Part shown: one piece after another, positions 1 through 7,187 of the stretch | Layout: every line of letters starts with the position of its first letter | How positions within the stretch are numbered: position 1 is the first letter of the stretch | From: a bacterium BMS3Abin03 | GTDB lineage: Bacteria; Bacteroidota; Ignavibacteria; Ignavibacteriales; Ignavibacteriaceae | Assembly: GCA_022340715.1 (NCBI GenBank) | Contig: JAJDNK010000290.1 | Span: 1-40,560 of the forward strand | DNA length: 40,560 nucleotides | Reading direction: 5' to 3' | Translations under genes and position numbers: made by a program | Notes under the pieces: generated by a model | Database searches by the model: none | Seen by the model: only the letters and a program-made list of their open reading frames with translations | Told to the model about the DNA's origin: nothing

Positions 1-659
1 CCTTCGGAAATAAATACTCCACCGGGAATCATAAACTCGGGGACTTTGGACTCAGTTGTTCCTTCAAGATGAGTGATATGAACTTTTGGTTTCAGCATCT
101 TCTTGATTCTGTCCTGCCGTCTAATCAATAGTTTATTTGTAAAATCGAGGAGCTCATCCTCGGTAAACGGCTTTTGTACGTAATCCATTGCGCCAAATTT
201 CATACACTCAACTGCGGTTTCTACAGTTGCATAACCGGTGATAATAATTACATCAATATCGGGACGTAAATGTTTTACAGATTTAGTTACATCCACTCCA
301 TCCATCTCAGGCATTTTTAAATCAGTAAATACAAAATCGTAGGAATGATTTTGAATTAATCCAAGTGCTTCTTTTCCGTTTTCGACAGTATCTATGGAAA
401 ATCCATCAAGTACGAGAATTTTTCTGAAGCTATCGAGGATAACAGACTCATCATCAACGCAAAGTATTCTCGCCTTTGGAACTTCCACTTCTGCACGTTT
501 TAGTGATTTTGCTTCACTACTGAAATCGAGATTAAGACTGACTTTAAGAGCTTCTTCTCTTTGTTGTCGGACTTTATTATCGCGAACTTTTTTTGCGACA
601 TAACGAATTACAATATCCGCTATTACAAATACAATTAATGCAACTATGAACAGTGCCAT
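1..659 (-). CDS. Membrane-anchored response regulator, start of a GcvH-like C-terminal domain (partial, left edge)
   Basis: The reading frame starts at the ATG at 659 (GGAG upstream) and is still open at base 1, giving about 219 residues. Residues 2-22 form one hydrophobic helix, followed by a basic linker. A receiver domain spans about 64-180, with acidic residues D69/D70, phosphoacceptor D113, the switch threonine in an ITGYAT motif and K163. After a basic stretch the sequence enters a PGGVFISEG motif, which resembles the start of GcvH-like domains fused to receivers, as in the neighbour at 730-1536. The remainder lies outside the window. Response regulators are normally soluble, so an N-terminal membrane anchor is unusual. 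It is the last visible gene of the operon that encodes the cytochrome/FeS/NrfD complex and a heme-motif kinase, so it probably takes part in that signalling chain. The receiver call is secure; the C-terminal call is inferred. Confidence 0.85.
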   Translation of the reverse strand, partial: MALFIVALIVFVIADIVIRYVAKKVRDNKVRQQREEALKVSLNLDFSSEAKSLKRAEVEVPKARILCVDDESVILDSFRKILVLDGFSIDTVENGKEALGLIQNHSYDFVFTDLKMPEMDGVDVTKSVKHLRPDIDVIIITGYATVETAVECMKFGAMDYVQKPFTEDELLDFTNKLLIRRQDRIKKMLKPKVHITHLEGTTESKVPEFMIPGGVFISE

Positions 660-729
660 TTTAATTTCTCCATTGTTTCATTTTTATATTAAAACTTTAC
701 TATTTAATTCAAATATTAATATTTGTTTA

Positions 730-1536
730 TTACATTCTATCGCTGCTGCAAGGAATAAGATATTTCATTTCATATCCGATATCGGATGGGATTATTCTGT
801 AAATCCATCCCTTGAAGTATGGATCTTTTTCCAGTAACGCAGGCTCGGTTAACAACTTTTCGTTTCTTTCAATAATTCTTCCTCCAATAGGTGCCAAGCA
901 GTTATGAATTAATCCATTCTCCGCTTCGAACTTTGCACAGGAATTACCCTGAACAACAATATTTTCCGATTCCATCATTTCAATATTATTAACACTATGA
1001 AGAGTTCTTAAAAACATATCTGTTACTCCAATCACCGCAGTTCCCTGAGTTTCAAGATTCATCCAGCTAATATTGCCCAATCTTTTATATCGTGGAGGAC
1101 ATGGAACATGTATTACTGAACTTTCTTTATTACCTTTTTTATCATTTTCAATTTTTAACTGAATCTTACCGTATTCAATAGCCCTGTAAATTGCACTTAT
1201 TATCTCCTCAAAAGTAAATGGTTTTGCGATAAAATCAACAGCACCTTTGTATAAAGAATTTACAGCATTTTCTGCTGTCGAAAATCCGGTAATCATAATA
1301 ACCGGGATATTTTTATGATCACTATTTAATTTATCGAGTAATTGGAACCCATCCATCTCAGGCATCATAATATCGCAAAGTATAGCAGAATAATTATTTT
1401 GATTGATCTTTAATAACGCTTCTTTTGCATCAAGAACAGTATCCACTTTAAATCCTTCTGACTCAGCAATTTTGGATACTGCGTCAAGTATAACCTGTTC
1501 ATCGTCAATTATTAATATGTCTCTCTTGTTGCTCAC
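730..1536 (-). CDS. Response regulator with C-terminal GcvH-like domain
   Basis: This 268-residue protein begins with a GTG codon at 1536, 16 bases after the upstream kinase gene ends. The receiver domain (about 5-120) has D11/D12, phosphoacceptor D55, an MITGFS switch motif and K105, so it looks functional. Residues about 145-260 resemble the glycine cleavage H protein fold: a LGNISWMNLE segment, then GTAVIGVTDMF, LAPIGGRIIERNE and DPYFKGWIYRI, which parallel the GcvH order of GVTDYAQ, SPVSGEVVEVNE and DPYGEGWL. In GcvH a lipoylated lysine sits seven residues before the SPVSG-type serine; here that position is glycine (about 209), and the nearest lysine, K202, is misplaced. The domain is therefore probably not lipoylated and may act in ligand binding or protein contact. 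There is no DNA-binding or enzymatic output domain. It is probably the partner of the kinase encoded just upstream. Confidence 0.88.
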   Translation of the reverse strand: MSNKRDILIIDDEQVILDAVSKIAESEGFKVDTVLDAKEALLKINQNNYSAILCDIMMPEMDGFQLLDKLNSDHKNIPVIMITGFSTAENAVNSLYKGAVDFIAKPFTFEEIISAIYRAIEYGKIQLKIENDKKGNKESSVIHVPCPPRYKRLGNISWMNLETQGTAVIGVTDMFLRTLHSVNNIEMMESENIVVQGNSCAKFEAENGLIHNCLAPIGGRIIERNEKLLTEPALLEKDPYFKGWIYRIIPSDIGYEMKYLIPCSSDRM

Positions 1537-1552
1537 AAAAACTTAAAATATT

Positions 1553-3424
1553 TTATATTGGTAAACGAATTTTAAATGTTGTTCCTCTTCCTATTTCGCT
1601 ATCCACGTTTATTGTCCCGTTGTGATTATCAATTATGCCCCAGATAACAGCTAATCCAAGTCCTGTTCCTGATTGTCCTTTCGTACTGTAAAAAGGTTCA
1701 AAAATCTTAGCAAGGTCTTCTTTTTCAATTCCACATCCATTATCTGATATCTTTACTTCAACAAACTCTTTTTTTCCAGCATCATCTTCTTCCGCCCATT
1801 TTTCCCATCCGCAATCTGAGTTTGTGCAAGCTTCGAACATTCCCTGCGAAGGTATTTCAAACGAAAATATCGTCGAATTACATTTAGGACATTTCTTATC
1901 ATCGCTGATTAATGAAGTATTACATTTGGGACAGGAAACCTGAACTGATTTTCCTTTTTTGATTTCAATTCCGAAGTGATGTCTGTGTTTTCCGTACACA
2001 GGATCAAGATTCATTAAACCTTCCTCACCATTTGAATTGATCTTTACTTTAACCGTTGGCAATCCGTCAATTTTTATTTCATTATCCATCAGGTCATGCC
2101 GCTTTGGACAAATTGCTCTCTTAATTTGGGATGTTCCAAATGATGAAAGACTAATTGATGAAGAAGAAATTTTAATAGTCCCGCCATCCTTTCCGATCGC
2201 ATCCGAGGCATTTACAATAAGGTTGATAAATACCTGCTGAACCTGGTTTGTATCAACCGTTACCTGTGGCAGATTCGATTCTAGATTTTTTTCAAGTTTA
2301 ATCTGTTTTAATGAAAGTTGATTGTTTATTACGCTAATTGCCTGCTCAATAATTTCATTTATATCTGCGTGTTGTTTTTTAGGTACTGATTGACGTGCAA
2401 AGTCGAGAAGACTTTTTACTATTTCCCTGCTTCTTTTTGTTTCTCTTACAATTACCTGCAAATCTTCCTGAACTTCCGGATTGCCTTTAGTCCGCTTTAA
2501 CAGGAAACTGCTATAGGTAAGTACTCCCGTAAGTGGATTGTTTATTTCATGTGCAACTCCGGCAGCAAGTCTACCAAGAGAAGCCATCTTGTCGGATTGA
2601 AATAATTGCATCCGGGCTTCGGCAAGTTTTTTAGTCATATTATTAAAAGACATTGCAAGTATTCCAAGTTCGTCTTTACCAAGGCTTTTTATTGTATAAT
2701 TTAAATTCCCTGTACTCACCTGATTGGTAGCAGTAACCAATTCCTTTACCGGCTTACCGATCCATTTTCTTACAAAAAAACCAATGATAAAGCTCAGAGC
2801 AACAATTGCAATTATTGCGAAAATAATAAATCTAAATTCACTGTTCGATATCTGGCGATCTACATCTGTCAGATCCATTTTTACATCGAGTACACCAAGT
2901 ACTTTTTGTTCTTTCGGATGAGCATGACAATCTGCGTTCCAGCAGGATTTATCATTATATATAGGATTGATAACACCGAGTATTCGCGAAGAATCGGGAT
3001 GAATTTTATAAACGCGAACTCTTTCATTTATCGGAAGTCTTTCGAGAGGTTTATCCGCAGTATGGCAGGCATAACAACTTTCAGCTTGTTTATCAACCAT
3101 CTTACCAATCAGGTCATTCTGGGAAGAAAACATTATACGACCTTCTTTATTCAACACCCTTATCTCACGTATGCTGGTCTCCTGTGAAATTGCATTTATG
3201 ATAGTATGGATTTCTTCCCTTTTGTTTTGCAGCATACTAGAGTGAGTACTGTTCTTTATGGTCTCACTTAGTTTGTTTGCCTGTATCTCTGCTTGAGAAA
3301 GCAATACATCACTTTGAGCCTGAATGCTAAAGTAAGAAAAAGCACTGATTATAACTATCGTGATTATGCCAACAGCTACTATAAGCTTTAATCCTATTTT
3401 CGATATAAAGTCTTTCGATTTCAT
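1553..3424 (-). CDS. Sensor histidine kinase with heme-c motifs and a zinc-ribbon insertion in the ATPase domain
   Basis: This 623-residue protein starts at ATG 3424. TM1 is about residues 13-34 and TM2 about 198-219, enclosing a periplasmic sensor with CYACH (117-121) and CWNADCH (161-167), a CxxCH plus CX4CH pair suited to covalent heme c. HAMP covers about 220-272. The HisKA motif VAHEINNPLTG places the phosphoacceptor at H292. The ATPase domain has an intact N box (N405), then roughly 130 extra residues (421-550) with C439, C498, C501, C512, C515, C533 and C538, and then DNGCGI and GTGLGLA boxes. The insertion contains a CPKCN-x9-CPKCN zinc ribbon and is in frame. The gene follows the cytochrome gene by 29 bases and precedes a response regulator by 16, so it likely senses periplasmic redox state or a heme ligand and signals to that regulator. 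The kinase call is certain; heme and zinc binding are inferred from motifs. Confidence 0.95.
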   Translation of the reverse strand: MKSKDFISKIGLKLIVAVGIITIVIISAFSYFSIQAQSDVLLSQAEIQANKLSETIKNSTHSSMLQNKREEIHTIINAISQETSIREIRVLNKEGRIMFSSQNDLIGKMVDKQAESCYACHTADKPLERLPINERVRVYKIHPDSSRILGVINPIYNDKSCWNADCHAHPKEQKVLGVLDVKMDLTDVDRQISNSEFRFIIFAIIAIVALSFIIGFFVRKWIGKPVKELVTATNQVSTGNLNYTIKSLGKDELGILAMSFNNMTKKLAEARMQLFQSDKMASLGRLAAGVAHEINNPLTGVLTYSSFLLKRTKGNPEVQEDLQVIVRETKRSREIVKSLLDFARQSVPKKQHADINEIIEQAISVINNQLSLKQIKLEKNLESNLPQVTVDTNQVQQVFINLIVNASDAIGKDGGTIKISSSSISLSSFGTSQIKRAICPKRHDLMDNEIKIDGLPTVKVKINSNGEEGLMNLDPVYGKHRHHFGIEIKKGKSVQVSCPKCNTSLISDDKKCPKCNSTIFSFEIPSQGMFEACTNSDCGWEKWAEEDDAGKKEFVEVKISDNGCGIEKEDLAKIFEPFYSTKGQSGTGLGLAVIWGIIDNHNGTINVDSEIGRGTTFKIRLPI

Positions 3425-3453
3425 TTCTTAAACTTACACACAGTTAACTAAAA

Positions 3454-4596
3454 TTAGTTAACCAGTTTTCCTGGTTTGTTATTAGGAAAATTTTTATCAT
3501 CGTGACAATTTCCGCAGGATGGTCTTCTGCTGAAGTCCCTATCAAGATGACAATCCGAACAATCGAATTCAATATGGATTTCATCAAGCATTAAACCTGT
3601 TACTTTGTGATCGAATGTCTCTGAATTCCAGTTGCGATGACAACTAACACATTCATTTTCCAACTTTGTAAACCCTTTATCCTTTGTATGACAAGCCGTA
3701 CACTCAAGCTTCAAATGGTTTTTATTCAAGGCCCAACCGGTTCTCAGACTATGATCAAATGGTTTCATTTCAGAATTTTTATGGCATAGAGAACATTTAT
3801 CATTTTCATGACAGCCAAAACACCTCTGATGCCGTTCAGTTTCAGATATATTTACCATTATCGGCTTATCAAAATTATGCTGTTTCCCGTTTTTAACTTT
3901 TGCAGGATCATGGCAACTTATACAATTTTCATTTTTATGGCAGGAAATACAATCCAAACCGAAAATATTTATATGCTGGTCGTGAAAGAATGTAACCAGT
4001 TTTCCTTCTTTACAATCAGTTTGATAAATAATTTTCACAGGTTTCTTAACTTCGGGATGGGTTTTTTGTGTAAGCTCTGATGATATTTCCGACCTGTCGA
4101 ATGATTCATTTCCTTTCTTTTCTGCATGACATGAAGTACAATCATTTTTATGACTCCATTGTCTGTGGCAATCGAGGCACTGCTGATGATATGCTGCCAT
4201 TAAGTCCGGTTTACTTATATCTGTTCTTTTTCTCTTTTCAGAATGACATTGATTACAGCGAAGGATAGGTCCCAGGGTATTATAATGATGACAGGCAAGA
4301 CAACCACCGGTCATATCTGACATTTGCGCATGCAGCTTATGCGTAAATACGACAGGTAAATATCTGTTCTCCAGTTCGTCCATTATAAAAATATCGGGAC
4401 CTGTTTCTGAAGAAGGGAACTCTTTCTGCATTTTTGGTCTCGGACATTCTATAAGGCAAGGATCATTTTTTGTAGGGACCTCGCATGTATGGCAGGTGTT
4501 GCATTCAAGATTTACCTGGTTGTGAATCACTTCCTGTGGAAAAGAAAAAGTAGATAAGGATAAATATGTAATTACTATAAAAACAAAATATTTCAT
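3454..4596 (-). CDS. Periplasmic multiheme cytochrome c (13 CxxCH motifs)
   Basis: This 380-residue protein has a signal peptide (about 1-20) and 13 CxxCH motifs, beginning at residues 32, 99, 114, 140, 153, 216, 225, 259, 268, 299, 316, 346 and 361. Many additional histidines could serve as distal ligands, as in cytochrome c3/HmcA-type proteins. After the first motif comes a cysteine-rich stretch (CEVPTKNDPC..EC) that lacks the heme pattern. The start codon overlaps the stop of the NrfD gene (ATGA), and GGGGAGAAG lies just upstream, so the two are translationally coupled. With the FeS and NrfD subunits it forms an apparent three-subunit complex passing electrons between the periplasmic heme pool and membrane quinones, comparable in layout to the core of Hmc and related complexes of sulfate reducers. 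The exact partner and electron direction cannot be read from the sequence. Confidence 0.95.
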   Translation of the reverse strand: MKYFVFIVITYLSLSTFSFPQEVIHNQVNLECNTCHTCEVPTKNDPCLIECPRPKMQKEFPSSETGPDIFIMDELENRYLPVVFTHKLHAQMSDMTGGCLACHHYNTLGPILRCNQCHSEKRKRTDISKPDLMAAYHQQCLDCHRQWSHKNDCTSCHAEKKGNESFDRSEISSELTQKTHPEVKKPVKIIYQTDCKEGKLVTFFHDQHINIFGLDCISCHKNENCISCHDPAKVKNGKQHNFDKPIMVNISETERHQRCFGCHENDKCSLCHKNSEMKPFDHSLRTGWALNKNHLKLECTACHTKDKGFTKLENECVSCHRNWNSETFDHKVTGLMLDEIHIEFDCSDCHLDRDFSRRPSCGNCHDDKNFPNNKPGKLVN

Positions 4597-5837
4597 TTCT
4601 CTTCTCCCCTAATTGCATACTTGGTTTTTGGCATTAACTTCTTGTCAGGAATACTGATTACCGGGAAGAACATTACAATTACCCTGTACAAAAGAACAAG
4701 TATAGCTATAAAACCAATTGTAACAGATATTTCGCCTATGGATGGGAAATATTTATTCAGAGCGTAAGGAGGTGTGTAAGCAACGAGAAAATTATTTATC
4801 CTGTTAAGAAAAACACCGAATACAACAAGGCTAGCCGCAATAAACAACAGGAGCCGTGAATTTAAAACTTTTTCCGAAAAGAACATTCTCAAAGGGATTA
4901 TTACACCTAAAACAACTTCTAACATAAACATTACACTTGCAGTATTAATTTCAGTTAGATAAACATATGTTCCTCTTATCGCCATATCAATTATCTTAAT
5001 AGCTAAATAAATTACCAGTAGAGGACCAACCATTCTTCCCAGGTTTGAAAGCACTTTCATTTCCGGCTTTAATCCAAGTGAACGTGATGCTAAAAGCGAT
5101 TCAAAAATTATCATTGGAAAACCTACAGCAATAGCGGAAATCAAAAACAATAAAGGTAAAACCGGTGTTTGCCACAAAGGATGCATTTTAGGACCGGCAA
5201 TTACCATCAATGTTCCCAGGGAAGACTGATGAAGTGTTGAAAGGACAACACCTGCAATTATAAAAACAAACATTGTTTTGCTTAATCCCCTGTCAAGAAA
5301 ACGAAGAATTGCATCTAAGGGAACATTCAGAAAAGATAATCTACCTTTTAAGTTTACATGTCCAATAAATCGTTCTGTTACGATGGGTAAGAACTCTATA
5401 TAAAGAACTGTAGCATATATCATTACACACAGACCTACTTCAAACAGAGGAGAAGTACCATTCCAGAAAATTAAGGGGTGCCAGATGAAATAATATCTAC
5501 CGAGATCAACGAAAACACCAATTGCAACAAACGTATATCCAAGCATCGCTGTAATCAGTGCAGGTCGCAAAATGACTTTGAATTCTTCCTTATGAATTAT
5601 ATGACCAAGTGCGGCGCTAGTAAATCCGCCGGCAGCAAGAGCAACACCACATGCAACATCGATTGCAATCCATATTCCCCATGGATGTTGATTGTCAAGA
5701 TTAGTCATCGAACCTATTCCGAAAAAAAAGCGTATGGCGAGAAATACCATAGCATTGAGAGCTAAAATTAAAAGTACAACTACTCCTGGAGTAATAAATT
5801 TTTTCTTTATCGGGGTAGGATTCATGAGATATTCCAT
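4593..5837 (-). CDS. NrfD/HmcC-like polytopic membrane subunit
   Basis: This 414-residue protein is almost entirely hydrophobic, with about ten predicted membrane helices. An early LDNQHPWGIWIAIDVACGVA segment resembles the N-terminal part of NrfD/HmcC/PsrC family proteins, which interact with menaquinone and take part in electron and sometimes proton transfer. The start at ATG 5837 lies three bases after the FeS subunit stop, with AGGA in that gene's final codons serving as ribosome binding site. The 3' end overlaps the cytochrome gene start by four bases. In the complex it would anchor the FeS subunit and the multiheme cytochrome and exchange electrons with quinone. Length and organisation match the HmcC/DsrP/NrfD group; sequence alone does not separate these subtypes. 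Confidence 0.93.
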   Translation of the reverse strand: MEYLMNPTPIKKKFITPGVVVLLILALNAMVFLAIRFFFGIGSMTNLDNQHPWGIWIAIDVACGVALAAGGFTSAALGHIIHKEEFKVILRPALITAMLGYTFVAIGVFVDLGRYYFIWHPLIFWNGTSPLFEVGLCVMIYATVLYIEFLPIVTERFIGHVNLKGRLSFLNVPLDAILRFLDRGLSKTMFVFIIAGVVLSTLHQSSLGTLMVIAGPKMHPLWQTPVLPLLFLISAIAVGFPMIIFESLLASRSLGLKPEMKVLSNLGRMVGPLLVIYLAIKIIDMAIRGTYVYLTEINTASVMFMLEVVLGVIIPLRMFFSEKVLNSRLLLFIAASLVVFGVFLNRINNFLVAYTPPYALNKYFPSIGEISVTIGFIAILVLLYRVIVMFFPVISIPDKKLMPKTKYAIRGEEK

Positions 5838-5839
5838 AA

Positions 5840-6739
5840 TTACTTTTCCTCCCCATTATTTTTACTTCTATTTATCCACATTACACTGCCAAGCAACGCA
5901 AACAAAGCTATAGGGGGAATAAAATAAGAGAAAATCCCATGTTGTATCGCTTCTGTGACACCCGGTGCAGGATCGCGTCCTAGTTTCGGAAAATCAAGCT
6001 TACCAAAATCTTGTCCTGCTAAATACAACCATGAGGTGCCCCCAATCTCAGCTTCACCAAGAATATGATTGTAATATTTATCTGGCTGTCTTTTTATTCT
6101 TTGCTTTGCTATTTCAATAAGTTCATTTCTATTACCGTAAGTAAGTGCTTCGGTAGGACATACCTCAACACAAGCAGGTAGTTTACCTTCTTTGGTTCTC
6201 TCAAAACAGAAATCACATTTCATAATTTTGGGTTGTACGGCTTTACTATACTCGAATGAAGGAACCTGGAACGGGCAAGCCACCATACAATACCTGCAGC
6301 CGATACATTTATCTGTATCCCAGGTAACAGCACCTTCCGGGTGTTTTGTAAACGCACCGACTATACACGCAGAAACACAAGCAGGTTCCTCACAATGCAT
6401 GCATTGCACTTTTACATCTGTTGGTAATAAAGGATTATTAGGATTATCATATTCATTTACAACGGTAAGAGCATGTTCGTCAGGTCTTCTTTTTTTATCA
6501 TAAACAGAACGGTCCAAGTAAGAGTCAATCGGTTTGGTTGGTAATCCGTGAGTTGTTTTACAAGCCCATTCACAACTGCGGCAACCGATGCAAACAGTCG
6601 TATCAACCAGAACGCCCATTCTGTTTTCTGAAGGTCCGTCTAAAGAAGCTGCTTTATTCTTTTTAGATGAAATGCCAGTTATTCCTGCGGTAAGCAACAA
6701 CGAAGTTTTGAAAAAATCCCTTCGGTTTTGAAATCCCAT
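5840..6739 (-). CDS. Tat-exported ferredoxin-like subunit with four [4Fe-4S] motifs and a C-terminal TM helix
   Basis: This 299-residue protein opens with a twin-arginine signal (NRRDFFK followed by a hydrophobic stretch), so it should be exported folded. Sixteen cysteines fall in four groups: CIGCRSCEWAC, CMHCEEPACVSAC, CIGCRYCMVAC and CDFC...CVEVC. This is the HmcB/DsrO/DmsB-type four-cluster ferredoxin pattern. A hydrophobic helix near the C-terminus (about 268-290) followed by basic residues would anchor it, as in HmcB. It starts at ATG 6739 with a strong AGGAG eight bases upstream and is the first gene of the operon that continues into the NrfD and cytochrome subunits. It probably shuttles electrons between the cytochrome and the NrfD subunit. 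Confidence 0.94.
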   Translation of the reverse strand: MGFQNRRDFFKTSLLLTAGITGISSKKNKAASLDGPSENRMGVLVDTTVCIGCRSCEWACKTTHGLPTKPIDSYLDRSVYDKKRRPDEHALTVVNEYDNPNNPLLPTDVKVQCMHCEEPACVSACIVGAFTKHPEGAVTWDTDKCIGCRYCMVACPFQVPSFEYSKAVQPKIMKCDFCFERTKEGKLPACVEVCPTEALTYGNRNELIEIAKQRIKRQPDKYYNHILGEAEIGGTSWLYLAGQDFGKLDFPKLGRDPAPGVTEAIQHGIFSYFIPPIALFALLGSVMWINRSKNNGEEK

Positions 6740-6801
6740 TTTGCTCTCCTGATTGAAAATATAAAGTCTTTACGTTGGCTATTTATCGCTGCGAAAAGTA
6801 T

Positions 6802-6831
6802 TAAATACCATACCACATTAATAATTGTCAA
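6802..6831 (-). promoter_or_regulatory. Candidate sigma70-type promoter for the redox-complex operon
   Basis: On the minus strand TTGACA (6831-6826) is followed after 18 bases by TATTTA (6807-6802), about 60 bases before the start codon at 6739. The -35 match is perfect and the -10 is moderate. Bacteroidota-type promoters differ from this consensus, so the call is tentative. Confidence 0.4.
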
Positions 6832-6920
6832 TTTTGAAATAGTGTTTAAGAGAATTTTACTTTAATTCAATAATTGGCTAATACTGACATTCCATTTTAT
6901 ACATTGATAAGTAAGTGGTT

Positions 6921-6937
6921 TCTTATTAATGATAAGA
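6921..6937. repeat. Short inverted repeat, possible operator
   Basis: TCTTAT and ATAAGA form a perfect 6-base inverted repeat with a 5-base spacer. It sits about 90 bases upstream of the candidate promoter of the FeS/NrfD/cytochrome operon, inside a cluster of related GATAAG and TTATC words. An operator role is inferred only from position and symmetry. Confidence 0.3.
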
Positions 6938-7187
6938 GAAAAATAAGTTTTTTATCAGTTCCGAGAATATTTAACAATATTTGCATTTAATGATTTTTGT
7001 CAATTTTGTTTGCAGATGACCCTCATAAATTTTTATTAATTGATTAACGGAATAATTCGATAAGAATTAGAAAGGTACCTTGTTCGCTAAGGTTTAATTT
7101 ATAATTACCAACCATTGTTATTTATGAAATGTACCTAGACAACTTCACATCCGGATTTTTCAGTTGTTTGAATGTTCCTTCCAGGTT

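Larger units (their letters stand above)
6740..7187. other. AT-rich intergenic region of 448 bases upstream of the redox-complex operon
   Basis: No convincing gene is visible. The stretch separates the end of the second arylsulfotransferase-like gene from the start of the FeS subunit gene, both on the minus strand. It holds the candidate promoter at 6802-6831, a second TTGACA on the minus strand near 7000, a perfect 6-base inverted repeat TCTTAT-N5-ATAAGA at 6921-6937 among several GATAAG/CTTATT-like words, and ACCTT-N7-AAGGT near 7076-7092. None ends in a T-run on the minus strand that would make it an obvious terminator. Confidence 0.6.

Noticed and set aside
1973-2164. The long insertion in the kinase at 1553 as an assembly fault or frameshift
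   Set aside because: The frame is continuous, the insertion has orderly CxxC pairs, and catalytic motifs resume in the correct order after it.
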